Source: Ascidia mentula (Eukaryota > Chordata > Ascidiacea > Phlebobranchia > Ascidiidae). Taken from it: 64,000 bases of DNA. Each line of letters begins with the position of its first letter. Position 1 is the first letter of the stretch. Location of the stretch: the NCBI GenBank assembly GCA_947561715.1, contig OX387198.1, positions 4,464,001-4,528,000 of the forward strand, in the 5' to 3' direction. A program made the translations under genes and the position numbers. Below the pieces are notes generated by a model. The model was not told where the DNA came from and did no database searches. It saw only the letters and a program-made list of their open reading frames with translations. Positions 37,221-48,568 of this stretch are shown in pieces.

Positions 37221-38821
37221 CATTGAAATACTGCAAAAAAAACATTCTTCCGCATGCTAAAACAATGGAGGAAAGGCCAGTATGGAAGAAGTCATATTTC
37301 TTCTGACATCCAGTGGTAAATCATCACATTACTGATTGTCCACGAGATGACGACACTGGGTTCTTTGAATCCCCCTGTGTGTAAGATAAAATGTGCGCTG
37401 ACTAAGGAAAACACCACTGATAAACTGTGCAAACATACAACGTGCCAAGTACGCCGTAAGTTTGATAAACGTGTCATGGTCTTTCACAACGCGTTGATAA
37501 TGTCTATGTAAAAAAACAGAGCCAATTGGTTGTTCAATATCGTTTGTCAGCACATTTCTGTTTTGATTTTTTGTCTAGAAAATATAATCACATTTCCTGT
37601 TTGCTGTTTTAACAGTTACAACTGTTATGTAAGAATGCAGTGCTTTGCAGGTCTTATCAGCGGAACTTGGTCAATAGAGTTTGTCGACGAGTTAAAACCA
37701 TTCCGCGTCATAATAATTTCACAATCGAAGTCCATCCGATTGGCCAAAATGTTGGTACACAACCCGACCAACTCGGGTTAAAAAAGGTCACTTCACACCA
37801 CGTGACCGTGACGGGTAACTGAACCATGTGGGCCTACACGTGCGTGACATCTTCGAGGTACACCCCGCACTTTAAATAAAGATCATACGCCTTATATAGC
37901 AATTGAAATTTACAGGCACATACAAAAGATAAGAACAAGTAGGCCATAACAGTCATTTAGAGCTGGCCCTGCACTTACTTTTTGCTATGATCATATTGCA
38001 CGGTTTTGCGGTTACCATAGTTAAACACTACGTACCTAAAGACAGACACAGCGTCTTTGGGAAGCAAACATAACTGTAGTGACGTCGGTGGCTGGTAATT
38101 AATATTCGACTCAGAATTACTTCGGTGTAGGAACACACAGCAGTAAGGAATTTTACCTAAAAGTTGATAACAAATCAAACGACATTTCAAAACCTACAAA
38201 AAGCTCCGAAGTTTCAAATACGGCTTGCTATTGCACTTCTCTATGGGGAGTTAATACTATAAAGTAAATCCATTTGCATCGCGTTGAAATTTTTATTCGT
38301 TTCCGTTTGCGAAGACTCACACATATTTACAAACTTTCCAGATATCCCGTCAAAATAAGTCATAAGGAGGAGCAAACCAAGGTCATTTATCGTAGTTTGG
38401 AAGCAAATAAGGTTTTCATCAGATACACTTCAGTGAGTATACTTTAATAGAATGCGAGGGTGGTAAGTTTATCAGTATAAGCATCTTTAGTCGTAAGTCC
38501 CAAGTGGAGTTTTACGCTGTGCTTAAGCGCACACCTATCTGCAGACCCGTTATTACTTGTGGTTTAGGTATAAACATCACTGCCGATGGGTAAACAGTGT
38601 TTTCAGTGGAATTTCGGTTAATGGCTAACAGAATTCGAGTTGTTTGCAGTAGACATCATTGGTTTGAAATCCCAACTGGTGTTTAATTATTGGAAAGTTA
38701 TATTGAAACTTCCACGCCCCTTTTCTGTAAATCGTTGCGGCGCTTTCTGTCGCTTTAGAAAAACTGTTTTTCAGGTTTCTAAAAGCTTTTGTATTTACGA
38801 TTTTAATTTTCTTAAATAGCT

Positions 38822-38845
38822 CACACACACACGCGCGCGCGCGCG
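38822..38845. repeat. CA/CG dinucleotide microsatellite
   Basis: A run of CACACACAC followed by CGCGCGCGCGCG, a simple repeat in otherwise AT-rich intergenic DNA. Confidence 0.95.
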
Positions 38846-39032
38846 CAGGAACATTGTTGTTACAAGTTGTGCAAAGTAACCTTAGTAAAATTCAACACAA
38901 TTAACACATAAACTTTAACGCATAATAAAAAACTTGATCTCTTTGAGACAAGCAAAAAATCGATTGGCAGCTAAGAATTATTAACTGAAGCGTGTCATGG
39001 AGTGGATTATCTTTGTCACGTAGCTGTCAGCT

Positions 39033-39942
39033 TTACCAAACGCGTTGAAGCATTGCCCCCAACACAACAACAAATATATAAGGTATGGGGCGGAGTTCAC
39101 TTGACCCGTTGCCTGTGTTGCATAACTCTGAATACAAAAATAGAAAAATTTAGTCAACACCAAAAGCACAGCATTCGCATTGAACCGTTACTTGTGCCGC
39201 AGGTCTTAACACACAGAGTTCCAGTAAAACCTGCCAACTCTCCATCCAAACAACCACTGACTTGGAGTCCGCAGCTGCGGGAAATCACTGTGCCTTTGTT
39301 TCCATTCGTGTCTAAACAAGCAATTATTAAAATTATTCATTGATTGAGATTGTCGAATTTCCAGAGTTTTTGACCAGTTTAACATGTTTTAAAATTACAA
39401 CAACACGTGTTTTAAAATAAATACCAACTGATATTTGACTTAAATGCGTAGTAACCTGTGACTTTACGGGTCAAGTATTTCCTTTTTGATATTTATCATA
39501 TATTACATTTACTTTATTTATCCTAAACTAGGTTTGGTTTGGAATATTTAAGTTATTGCACAAAAGAATTGATACTTACTTGTGCCTGTTAGTATATTAG
39601 CAGCGCATTGGTCGTAAATGGACGAGCAATTCACTATGTATGCAGAAGCAAAGTTGGGTTCAGAGCAGTTTTTGTCTCCTTTAAAAATGGCGGGAACAGA
39701 GGAGTACGTGCAGTTGTAGCACTGAATTCCATGGCCTAAAACAATGTCGCATTTTAACCTTGTAAATTTTGGGGCATGTTTGTTCAAGGATGTTGATACA
39801 TAAACGTACAACGACCGCAAACCATGAACACAGTTTTAAAATTATAACAGCTTTGAAATAACAACGTATTAGATGATGCAATTTTTATATATAACTTACC
39901 CACTGAAAACAAAGTCACTAATACAATAAGTTTGAGATCCAT
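39033..39942 (-). CDS. LU10: complete four-exon Ly6/uPAR GPI-anchored protein, 137 aa
   Basis: Exons: 39942-39900, 39735-39580, 39311-39192, 39127-39033; phase 1. Exon 1: MDLKLIVLVTLFSV, with possible in-frame ATGs slightly upstream. Exon 2: IQCYNCTYSS, KNCSEPN, VNCSSIYDQC. Exon 3: SRSCGLQVSGC, TLCVKTCGT. Exon 4: KLCNTGNGSSE, hydrophobic PYIFVVVLGAML, QRVW and TAA. The first intron-exon layout and MDL start resemble LU3-LU6, so it may be their distant relative. The last intron is only 64 bp. Predicted GPI-anchored three-finger protein of unknown ligand. Confidence 0.88.
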
Positions 39943-42075
39943 GAAGTGCATGATTGTAGACATCAAAGTATCATAAAATCAACTAAAAACCTTTCCCTGA
40001 TTATAAAAAAAGTTTTGGAAATTTTGGTGAAAACTCTTAATTACTGAACTCTTTTTGTGACCCAAGACTAAACATGTTTTCACTGGCAATAACACGCCTT
40101 GTTTCACATTTTAAACTTTCTCATTAAAACGTCATCAGAATCTTTTTGATCAATTTTGACAAACTGCTTTATTTTTTATCCCAGTGCTACTTCTCGTTGC
40201 ACTTTACCGTCATCGCCCTTTTTTAAACACGTGTGTAAAGCATGTCCCCGATCGAGTTCAAAGTTTTTATTTGCTTGACAGCGCCGCCTAGTGTTTTTAA
40301 GCCCTTTATGATTTTTAAGACATTACAAATTTTTGAGTTTCCTTTTTTAATCTTTCGTTGTCTGGTCGGGTTTAAAGCTTGCAAGATCACCAAATGGTTT
40401 ATCAGAGAAAAAAACTACATCGGTGAGGTCGGTAATTCAAATTAGTCACACTAAATCACTGCTCTGAAGCCCGACTTTAGGTAAGACAAGCTGGTAAATT
40501 ATTGCTAACAAGTAAATTTATGAATAACGTTGCAGCCGAAACGTTGATATTTATACACATTATTGCCTAAAGAAACGTAATGTATTTATAATGTGCCTGA
40601 CAGCATCAGTGAATGGTTGAATAAATTGAGAACTACTTGTCACGTTAGTTTGGAGTAAAGAAAAAAACGTTTCAATTGTTGTGAAGACATGTTTTTAGTT
40701 TTGTTTTTGGAAATATCCTAGGAAGTTTACAGCAAATATCCCATAGACTAACACAAGACAAAAGCAACGAATTTCTTAGAACAAGCCTGCAAGGCTTGCT
40801 GCGTTACGTCACGATAGAAGTCTCAAAAATCCTCAAGGTCACTTTTCCTGATACGAAAGTTATGCTACAGGTAAGGTCTGAATTTGTGTTGTGTAATTGA
40901 CCGCGATGTGCCCTATGTTACCGTTGAGTTCACGCGGGCGGTCTATAAACACGAACCAAGATTTTTAGTACGGAAATTGCTTTCAAATCCCATCCGTAGG
41001 TAAAGAAACTTGAACAAAGTTTTTTTTTTGTTGTTTTCTCCACAAGAACTACGTCCACGAGAAGAACTACGGCCATCCTTGCAGTATCATGTCTCTAAAG
41101 GAAGCATTGTATCGACTTAGTCGGTTTTAAGATAATATTTTCTTTGTTTCCAAAAGAGCGGTCAGAACGAATTGCAATATAATTTCTTTCTAATTTAGAC
41201 ACAACAACCCAAAATGTAAGGAACACTTTTAGGCGCGCCATTGATTTTGTTGCGCTTTAAAAGAATGCTTTCTTTAACATTTCTACCACCTTACTTGTGG
41301 ATATTCTTCACCAGCAAAAAAAATAACGATGCAAAAAATCTAAAATCTGTTGGATATCCAACTTGGCACCAAACAACAATAAAGGCCTGCCACACTGCAG
41401 CGTCCAGTGACCAAATATATGATATTGATTTTTTCTTGATGTATCCAAAAAACAAATGGAATTTTGTATGTTCCTCGAGAAGCATGTTAAATAAAGCTTA
41501 ATTACAGTAATCAAGCGTTAATAGAATTCTTGTGATTACAATTCCTTTCTACTCGGTCACTGCTGCGGTAAATTGATGGAATTTAAAGCAGTAAAACTGT
41601 CAAATTCTAAGATCGCTAAACAGTGTTGCTGGTAATGAAAGTTAAACAGCCAATATTTAATTACATATGTCTTAGAGGTAGGTTGAAAATCAAACAAAAC
41701 TGTTGTCCTGCTGGAGGTGGACAAACAATAAACCGTTTCTTCAAGCACGCGATATTTGGTTTAGTGCCGTAGCCAGTCCTAAATTGTCTAAGGCTTAAAT
41801 ATGGGCGTGCCAATCGCAAAATGCTGTAACAAAGATCAATCAACGTTTAGAGCATTTGCTTACAACTTTGTTTAGAAAACACGCTATGTCATTGCATCAA
41901 AATGATGGTTCGTCTTCTAATCACGTCAAATGAACTTGAGCGAAATGAGCAAAAATTCCCAATGTAATTAATTGTTTAATCCACGCAACCGCAATTACAG
42001 TAAATTTCAAAATTAATTTTACAATTAGCGGCTACGCAGAATTAACGTGCTTTAATCCACTGCACACGGACTCAA
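39943..42075. other. Intergenic between LU10 and LU11
   Basis: No exon is supported. At 40280-40294 AGCGCCGCCTAGTGT resembles a CTCF-type site. Short overlapping frames at 41241-41514 are low-complexity translations with no motif. Confidence 0.5.
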
Positions 42076-42362
42076 CTAAACAATTTGCAGCAAAGCCACC
42101 AATACAACCACAACAAAGAACGGCAATTTACGACTTCGACTTGATCCGTTGCCGGTGTTGCACAAATCTGAAAAGAAGTCAGAATGTTGACACCAAGTAA
42201 ACTTTTTGTACATGCACGATCGATTTTAATATATTCTTTCACCTGAACCACAGGAATAATAGCATTGAGTTCCAGTGTAACCTCCCAATTCTCCTTTCAG
42301 ACATCCGCTGACTTGGTTTCCACAATAACGACACACAGCTGTGCCAAAATTTCCATTTGGAT
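42076..42362 (-). CDS. Spare LU exon 3 + exon 4 pair downstream of LU11
   Basis: Exon 3 at 42362-42243 encodes CRYCGNQVSGC and QCYYSCGSG (C6-C9). Exon 4 at 42167-42076 encodes DLCNTGNGSSRSRK plus a strongly hydrophobic FFVVVVLVALLQIV and TAG. Both have good AG acceptors and the exon 3 donor is GTGAAAG; phase is 1. No exon 1 or 2 precedes them before the LU11 stop at 42778. They could replace LU11 exons 3-4 by alternative splicing to exon 2 at 43624-43469, or be what remains of a gene that lost its 5' half. Confidence 0.7.
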
Positions 42363-42777
42363 CTAAACACATCAAAACAAAATACCACCTCGTCGTAAAT
42401 TTCTGTTTGCTGATTTAGGGAATCATTCCCCATTATTGCCTTATGGTTGCAACGATTCCACCCTTTTAACAGCCGAGTTTTTGTAATGTTATATTTCAAT
42501 GGCATTAAACAAAGGATATTTTTTTAAACGTTTTTCATCGTATGAACAAATATCCTGACGAAAATACATAAAACAGTTTGTATTGTGAAAATACCTTGAA
42601 CGAAGCTATTTTTATTTCATGTGTTAGGACAATATACAAATCAAAAAATAACAGTAAGAAACAATCTCGATTAATCATGAAGGATACCGTGAAAAGTGAC
42701 GTATATGTGCAACAATATACAATTTAAGCCAAGAAGATATACGAGCAAACTGATTTAAACTGAGAATAGAGTTTCCG

Positions 42778-43851
42778 CTAGATGACGTACATGAGCACAA
42801 GGTTCAAAATAAATATGAAAGTTGTTTTATGCTGAAGTTTGTCTGATTTGTTTTCCGTGTTGCAGAGATCTGTTTGCAACAAAAGTTTGATTAACAAGCC
42901 GAAAGGACAACTTTTAATTAGTATTCAGATGTTGACTCACTTAATTTTAGATAATCATAAGAAAATGCGACATATTGGCGTAATACGTTTACGGTGCGGT
43001 CATAGAGCTTTTCACAAGGTAAGTTTCCTTTTAAGTAAAAGCTTAGCTAAAATATACAGACTTGTATCTTTTGAAATGCTAACTACGAATTCAGTACAAA
43101 ATATCATTGGAGATCTAAGGCTCTACAAAAACGTTTATATTTTGCTATTTAGTTAATTTCAATACTTGTATAGCAAGAATAGCACCCGGAACCACCAACA
43201 CCATGTACGGCATCTTCCTGGCAACTGCTTGCATCCCGTCCACAGAGTCGCGAAATGTATTTGTCTTCATTACCATTCGCATCTGCAATGAGTCAAAAAA
43301 GACAGCATTACATTTAATTAGAGACATAATATAGGAACTTGGATAGTAAAGAAGATTTAAGCGATCTGCTATTAGTATATGAATGTATACTGATATATTT
43401 TATATTACATATATATGTATAATATAGTATATAACACACTTAATAGTGGACTGGTCCACTTATCAAACCTGTGCCAAATAAGACCACAGTAATGCACACG
43501 TAGCTTGGATCGCTGCATTCGTAGTCGTGAATTGCCGAAATATTTGGTCCAAAGCAACCTTCATTTCCCGGAATGAAACTGGTTTCCGATGAATGTTGAC
43601 ATTGATAACACCGGAGAGCTGAACCTGAATTTAACGCTTTCAAAAACGCTTTTCCAGCAAGTTATTGTTTCAAGTACTGTTAGTTAAACATTAGCAAAAC
43701 CATTAAATGCTTTGGTAAAAAACGTTTACACCACAATGATAAAAACGTCGTTTTCATAATCTCAAAGTTTTTATGAATTTATTGCATGGAAAACATACTA
43801 ACCTTCCCACATAAGACATGCCATAACGATACCAAAGAGCTTGCAATACAT
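42778..43851 (-). CDS. LU11: four-exon Ly6/uPAR GPI-anchored protein
   Basis: Exons: 43851-43803, 43624-43469, 43282-43166, 42869-42778; phase 1, 137 aa. Exon 1: MYCKLFGIVMACLMWE. Exon 2: LRCYQCQHSSETS, EGCFGPNIS, YECSDPSYVC; it is close to LU14 exon 2. Exon 3: RLCGRDASSC, GSGCYSCYT (C8 and C9 two residues apart). Exon 4: NLCNTENKSDK, hydrophobic FIFILNLVLMYVI, TAG. The last codons and the stop lie in a sequence matching, in reverse, the start of the local SINE family. Alternative parts surround it: a first exon at 44784-44736 and an exon 3-4 pair at 42362-42076, all phase compatible. Confidence 0.85.
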
Positions 43852-44735
43852 CTTTTTGTGATAAACAGTTTTCAACCAGCAGCTATTCTTATTACATGTA
43901 TTCCTGAATACCCGCTTCGAATGCGTCGAGGCACGACCAGGATGGAGTTATAACTATTGCCAATTAATTGGTTCAAAGCAAGCAGCTACTCTCTTAACAT
44001 TTTAACGCCCCCCGTACCAACGTCAGCTATGTGCCAGTAATTTACACAAATCGTGGTTTAAAGGCATTTTAAATTTATTGCTAGGTCATTTAATTTTACA
44101 TAGGGAAAGATTTTGCCATTGATGGTTACATAGAGTCAAGAAAGTCGGCGAATCGCAACGCTAAAACTGGGTGCTGGAAGTTAGCAAATTTGTTTTATTA
44201 TTCCTCGCTAATTGCAAGTCACAGTGCACAGCAGGAGGTGACAAAGCATTTACGATTTTTCCAATGACGAGGAATCGAGTTAAAATCTATTGTTATTGTT
44301 ACAAGACCAGACATGTTCAAGTTTATAATGCACATAAAGTGTAGGATCCTTTAAACTGGAAGATTTACAGCAGTGTTTGCGGGGCTCTTTTCGCGAGATC
44401 CACTTAATGAAATTATTCTTGTTTCAGGGAGCAGCAAACTACTTCATGAAAAACTTTATTCACCAAAACGTATTTGGGACATTTTGCTCAAAAGTTGGGA
44501 AATTCCCCACACAATAATTCAATAGGATTTTTGTCAAAGTCTTTTTAGGTCGAAACTAAAAGTCTTTTTAGGTCGAAACAGTGGCCATCTGTCCGCAGCT
44601 TATACACAATTCATATTATTGGCTCCACATTGCTTATAATAATGTTTTGGTTTAAACGTAGGCCAAATGAAAAACATTGTTGCATTTATCCAAATGTTGA
44701 TGATAGTTTCTTGCAGCAATTATTCCTATACTTAC

Positions 44736-44784
44736 TTTCCGATAGTACGTAAGCAACAACGACACCAAGTAGTCTAAAATTCAT
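44736..44784 (-). CDS. Orphan LU first exon (signal peptide), possible alternative exon 1 of LU11
   Basis: It reads MNFRLLGVVVAYVLSE and ends before GTAAGT in phase 1. It is the same exon as LU14 exon 1 (53966-53918) and the copy at 48568-48520. No exon 2 of its own follows before LU11. As LU11 exon 2 is the counterpart of LU14 exon 2, this exon may have been its original signal peptide exon and could still splice to 43624. Confidence 0.6.
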
Positions 44785-46034
44785 CTTTGTTTTCATCCAA
44801 TCAAAGCATCAAAAACGCTTCTACAGGCCCTGATGACTCCTTGCCTTGTAAAAGGAAAATGCCTTGTATTGACATCATTGGTCTTATAATAATGTTTGGT
44901 TTTTCACTTTACATTGCAAAAAGTGATTTTTATTGCAGCTTCTTTGTCGAGTTTTGCGTCAAAATGTTGGGGGGCAACTAGCTATTAAGTTGCATTTATA
45001 AATCTACTGCCTTTGCATTTTATTTTCCACCAATACGTTTTCTTGTATGTATGAAAATATTAATATTTTCGTCAAGAAAATATGATACGAATGCTCTGTC
45101 ATATTGTTATCAAAAGCATCGCAAGGCCAGAATGGTTTGGGTTCATTTCTCCACGTTACAAACTTCATAACCGTAATTCATAACGTAACCCTTTTTTTTA
45201 TTTTGGGTCCAAGTTAGGACAACGTGTAAAAATAGACTTTGCTTAACTTACCTAAAATCTAAACTGGCAAAAAAATTATCTTGAGTTTGCATCACTGTTG
45301 CGCACATGGATTAATTAACAACGCTTTAGAAAAAGGATTTTTTCCGAAAAACTTGAATTGCGGTTACCCGATCAGACCATGTTGACAATGGAACTGCTGA
45401 GCTCGTAAACTCCCAATAAACGGAAGGTTAAACCTTATCACCTATTTGTAGAACGCTCCTTGTTTAACCACAAGATTAGTGTGCCCTGGCCTTGAGTTTG
45501 GATTCAGAGGATTTACGTCAGGTCGCAACACATGTTTTCTTGCAATTTCACCACCTAATAAAAGCACAGCCATGCACACATAGGTAAATTTTTGCTTCTT
45601 AGCAGGACCGGTATCATCTCTTCTATATAAGAATTATAAAACGTGTGCAATGATGACGACAGACGAAAAAACAGCGAAATACTTCACCGAGCTCTTGGTG
45701 TCCTCTCTAAAAGTTTTTCTTCGAAAACAAATTAAATGCTCAAATAATAGGAAATCAGGCTTTATCCCATTTTAAAAACTTTTCTTAAATTCCCAAATGC
45801 AAGACATTTTGCACAAAACCCAAAAACCGACTCCACCAAAGTATACAGTTTCAATCCACTTAAATATACAACATATCTTTACTTTTTCTGCTCTGGATGA
45901 TCAATAGTATCCATTTCGTCTGTTTTGCACATGCAAACAAATGGTCTGGAAATGAAGGAACAACATATTCTTCAAAAAAGAAATCGATTTTACTAAAAAA
46001 AATATTTTCGGATAATTTTATTAGTCATTAAAAG

Positions 46035-46180
46035 TTCCGCTACATGGCGTACTTGAGCAGAACATACATTAAATACACGACGAGCGTTTGGCAGCATCGG
46101 TCAAGCTCCCGAGCCATATACCAAAAAGAAAACCTGGTGCAGCTGAAAGATAACGCCGTCCGGATTCACATTATCGTATA
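46035..46180 (+). mobile_element. SINE-like dispersed element
   Basis: It begins TTCCGCTACATGGCGTACTTGAGCA, continues GGCAGCATCGGTCAAGCTCC and CCATATACCAAAAAGAAAAC. The same order of blocks occurs in the tRNA-SINEs at 59441 and 63677, and this copy is duplicated at 55235-55380. It lacks a clear B box. Ends are approximate. Confidence 0.5.
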
Positions 46181-46936
46181 TTAGATAAAATGGACCTTCG
46201 AAAGACAGAAACACATCGGAAATGATTTTTTAAAGACGATTTACATTTAACAAACGAAATTTGGTCTTCACGGGTGTTCCCCGTGTCAAGCGGAGTTTTG
46301 TGTCTATGTTACATTTACATGTTAGAGCCACTCGTTTGAAACTGGCTGACAGTGAAAGAACACACTCATGCCCATTTCTCCCCACATCGTGTTCGTACAC
46401 TTATCTTGTTTAAACTCAGACCCGTAGGAACACGGTTGTGCAGTGGATAGATAAGTCATGACTTTTTTAGCCTTTTCTGCTCGAGTGAAATAAATGGTTT
46501 TACTCGAAACTAAGCCATATTTGCAACAGATAATGTTGTAGTTTTTTGTTATTTTCACTTATTTGCAAGCAGTTAAGGCATGACCAAGACCCAACTTCTC
46601 ATTAGTACTCTGCACCACCCAGTTTCCGCTATCAGTCGGTTAAAAGCTGGTCCAAAGGGTGTACATCTACCTGGAGCCCGGCTCACTTCGGCAAATAGTG
46701 GATTTTTATTGCCAAATCAATCAAGGTGAGAACATATTCACTTGGGTACACTTTTATTTTTTTGCATGACAACCATTGGGTTTGTACCAGCACATCACCG
46801 TATCATTCGCCACTACATAACTGATTTAAATTATGAGAATAACAATTGTTACTTTGTTTTATAAAATCAAATATATAATAACTACAGCAAAAGAAAGACA
46901 ACATGTATTTCAGCATCTATTTTATTATAACTGAGC

Positions 46937-47844
46937 TCAAAACGTGACCTTGAGCAATGCAAAGATCGTTATGCAGAGTAGGGTTAGCGCGTAGGCAAGC
47001 TTCCGACTCCCGTTGCCGTAGTTGCAATTATCTGTTTAAGCAATAAGATAGAAATCGTAGCATATCACAGCAATATTTTAATGTTGAATTGCAGTCCAAA
47101 AAATCGGCAAAAACATGCATGTGTCATAGTGTTGATAAAATAACAAATGAAAATTAATTAGCATTGTTCCCACCAACGGGCAATAAAATTGTGCAAGTTT
47201 TATTGGTGCTTTCCTGGGTCCCGTTTAGTTAATATTTTGTTACCTGTGCTACAATAGGTGACATAATTGTATCCTGTGTAACCCTGGTTACTTCCTGAAG
47301 CACCCACGGTCAGGCCAGGTATTCCAGTTAAGCTACAAGCTCTTGATATAATCTTTCCAATTTGGCCATCCGCGTCTACGAAATTTTTAAATTACTTGTA
47401 GTGTAAGATCATCAGTCATCAGAAAAAAGACAAAAAGAAAAGTAATTTAACTTGCGCCACCTGGTGTAGAATCACTTGTATCAGTTGCTCAACTTACTTG
47501 TTCCGGTGAACGCAGTGGTAACACATACAAAGGCAATGGTGGGGCAGGTAACGCTGTAATTCGCTGCAACGTCGGGGCCATAACAGTCCTGACCAGAGGT
47601 TGTTCCATTAATATTTTCGTAATGGCACCGATAGCAGTTACGGCAAATACCTAAAGGGATTTGTCATCAAAGTTTCTTACTCTAACAATAGATTCGTTTT
47701 TCGGAACAGTTTATTTTCAGCAGTTCAGCTTTGCACTTAAACATAAAGGGTCAATATTTCATTATGACAACAACAATTACTTGACTCTTAATTACCTTTG
47801 GACACCAAAGCCAACATCACCACAGCAATTAGTTTGCACTTCAT
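46937..47844 (-). CDS. LU12: four-exon Ly6/uPAR protein lacking the C7-C8 disulphide, 142 aa
   Basis: Exons: 47844-47796, 47650-47498, 47375-47244, 47031-46937; phase 1. Exon 1: MKCKLIAVVMLALVSK. Exon 2: GICRNCYRC, QDCYGPDV, VTCPTIAFVC; one extra cysteine precedes C1. Exon 3: SRACSLTG (C6), then LTVGASG where LU13 has VTVCASG, and YNYVTYCSTG where LU13 has EQCVYSCSTG. Both C7 and C8 are thus replaced, removing one whole bond and leaving C9 and C10. Exon 4: DNCNYGNGSRK, hydrophobic tail, TGA; AATAAA at 46926-46921. A TATA-like TTAAATAG lies about 80 bp before the ATG (47930-47922). Twin of LU15. Confidence 0.86.
47453..47467. promoter_or_regulatory. CTCF-like motif in LU12 intron 2
   Basis: TGCGCCACCTGGTGT, reverse complement ACACCAGGTGGCGCA, closely fits the bilaterian CTCF core. 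An identical copy is at 56649-56663 in LU15. It could instead be chance sequence fixed by the duplication. Confidence 0.35.
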
Positions 47845-47921
47845 GTTAGGATGTCGTTGTTTCTACAGATGTCTGTCACAATTCCTCTCTGAATTGTCGG
47901 TAGCAAATCCTATCGAGTGGC

Positions 47922-47930
47922 CCTATTTAA
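47922..47930 (-). promoter_or_regulatory. TATA-like element of LU12
   Basis: CTATTTAAG on the plus strand, read as CTTAAATAG on the gene strand, about 80 bp before the ATG. The same element is at 52952-52960 before LU13 and 57118-57126 before LU15, but I cannot find it before LU17. Confidence 0.45.
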
Positions 47931-48240
47931 GCAACATCTCTTCTAAGGGTGCGTCATATTTAACTTTTACCTGTTACACTGTAAACACTTTGATGCGCAA
48001 ACAAGCTTACATGGTCGTTGTCGAAAACTTTTCCGAAACTAAACCCCTGAGTTGGGTGTGAAGTAATGTGTAAATATCACGTGTTGTAATTATATTGGTC
48101 CGATGAATCACAATACAATTTAACTTTTATTCATACCAGTGAGAACCAACCATATAATGCATCAATAGTACAATAATGTGCAAAAAGCAACAATTTCTTT
48201 TCCGAAGGAAATGGATTTGGGTCTTTTCACGGTTTAAATA

Positions 48241-48568
48241 CAAAACTGTTTTCAGACGAATGTCTACACTGATAACACTGGAGTGCTGTGCCTGAAACAA
48301 GGCTAAAGTTTATTCTCCTGTTTTGTCTGATGTATTTTCAACATCGACTGAGCCGGGCTTTAATTTAAACACTGCCGAATATCTCCACATGTTTTTATTC
48401 ATGCATGTACACAAAAATGTTTTGGTTTAAAAGTATCTTTTCGAAAGCTAAATTAAAAACATTGTTGTTTTATCCAAATGTCGATGATAGTTTCTTGCAA
48501 CAATTATTCATATACTTACTTTCCGATAGTACGTAAGCAACAACGACACCAAGTAGTCTAAAATTCAT
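48241..48568 (-). pseudogene. Truncated copy of LU14 (exon 1 and half of exon 2)
   Basis: Exon 1 at 48568-48520 reads MNFRLLGVVVAYVLSE with an intact donor. Exon 2 starts at 48291 with STALQCYQCRHSSENSFV but is cut at about 48241, where the duplicated block ends, and reads into unrelated sequence with a stop a few codons later. The full exon is preserved at 53687-53532. C3-C5 are missing, so no three-finger domain can form. It is a by-product of the tandem duplication. Confidence 0.85.

Larger units (their letters stand above)
36211..39032. other. Intergenic between LU9 and LU10
   Basis: This contains the LU9 polyadenylation signal and the spare LU exon 4 (37117-37220). The only simple repeat is CA/CG dinucleotides at 38822-38845. 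I see no exon 1, 2 or 3 to accompany the spare exon. Confidence 0.5.
43852..46936. other. Intergenic between LU11 and LU12, duplicated block
   Basis: From about 44640 this is a copy of 53.86-56.1 kb. It holds an orphan LU first exon at 44784-44736 and a SINE-like element at about 46035-46180. No complete gene is seen. Confidence 0.55.
44640..48240. repeat. Segmental duplication copy A (with LU12)
   Basis: This matches about 53.86-57.44 kb; over the LU12/LU15 part the offset is exactly 9196 bp and near-identical. A third partial copy at about 48.42-49.5 kb matches 44.65-45.75 and 53.82-54.95 kb. At 48240 the copy joins abruptly to a cut LU exon 2, marking the junction. Confidence 0.88.
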
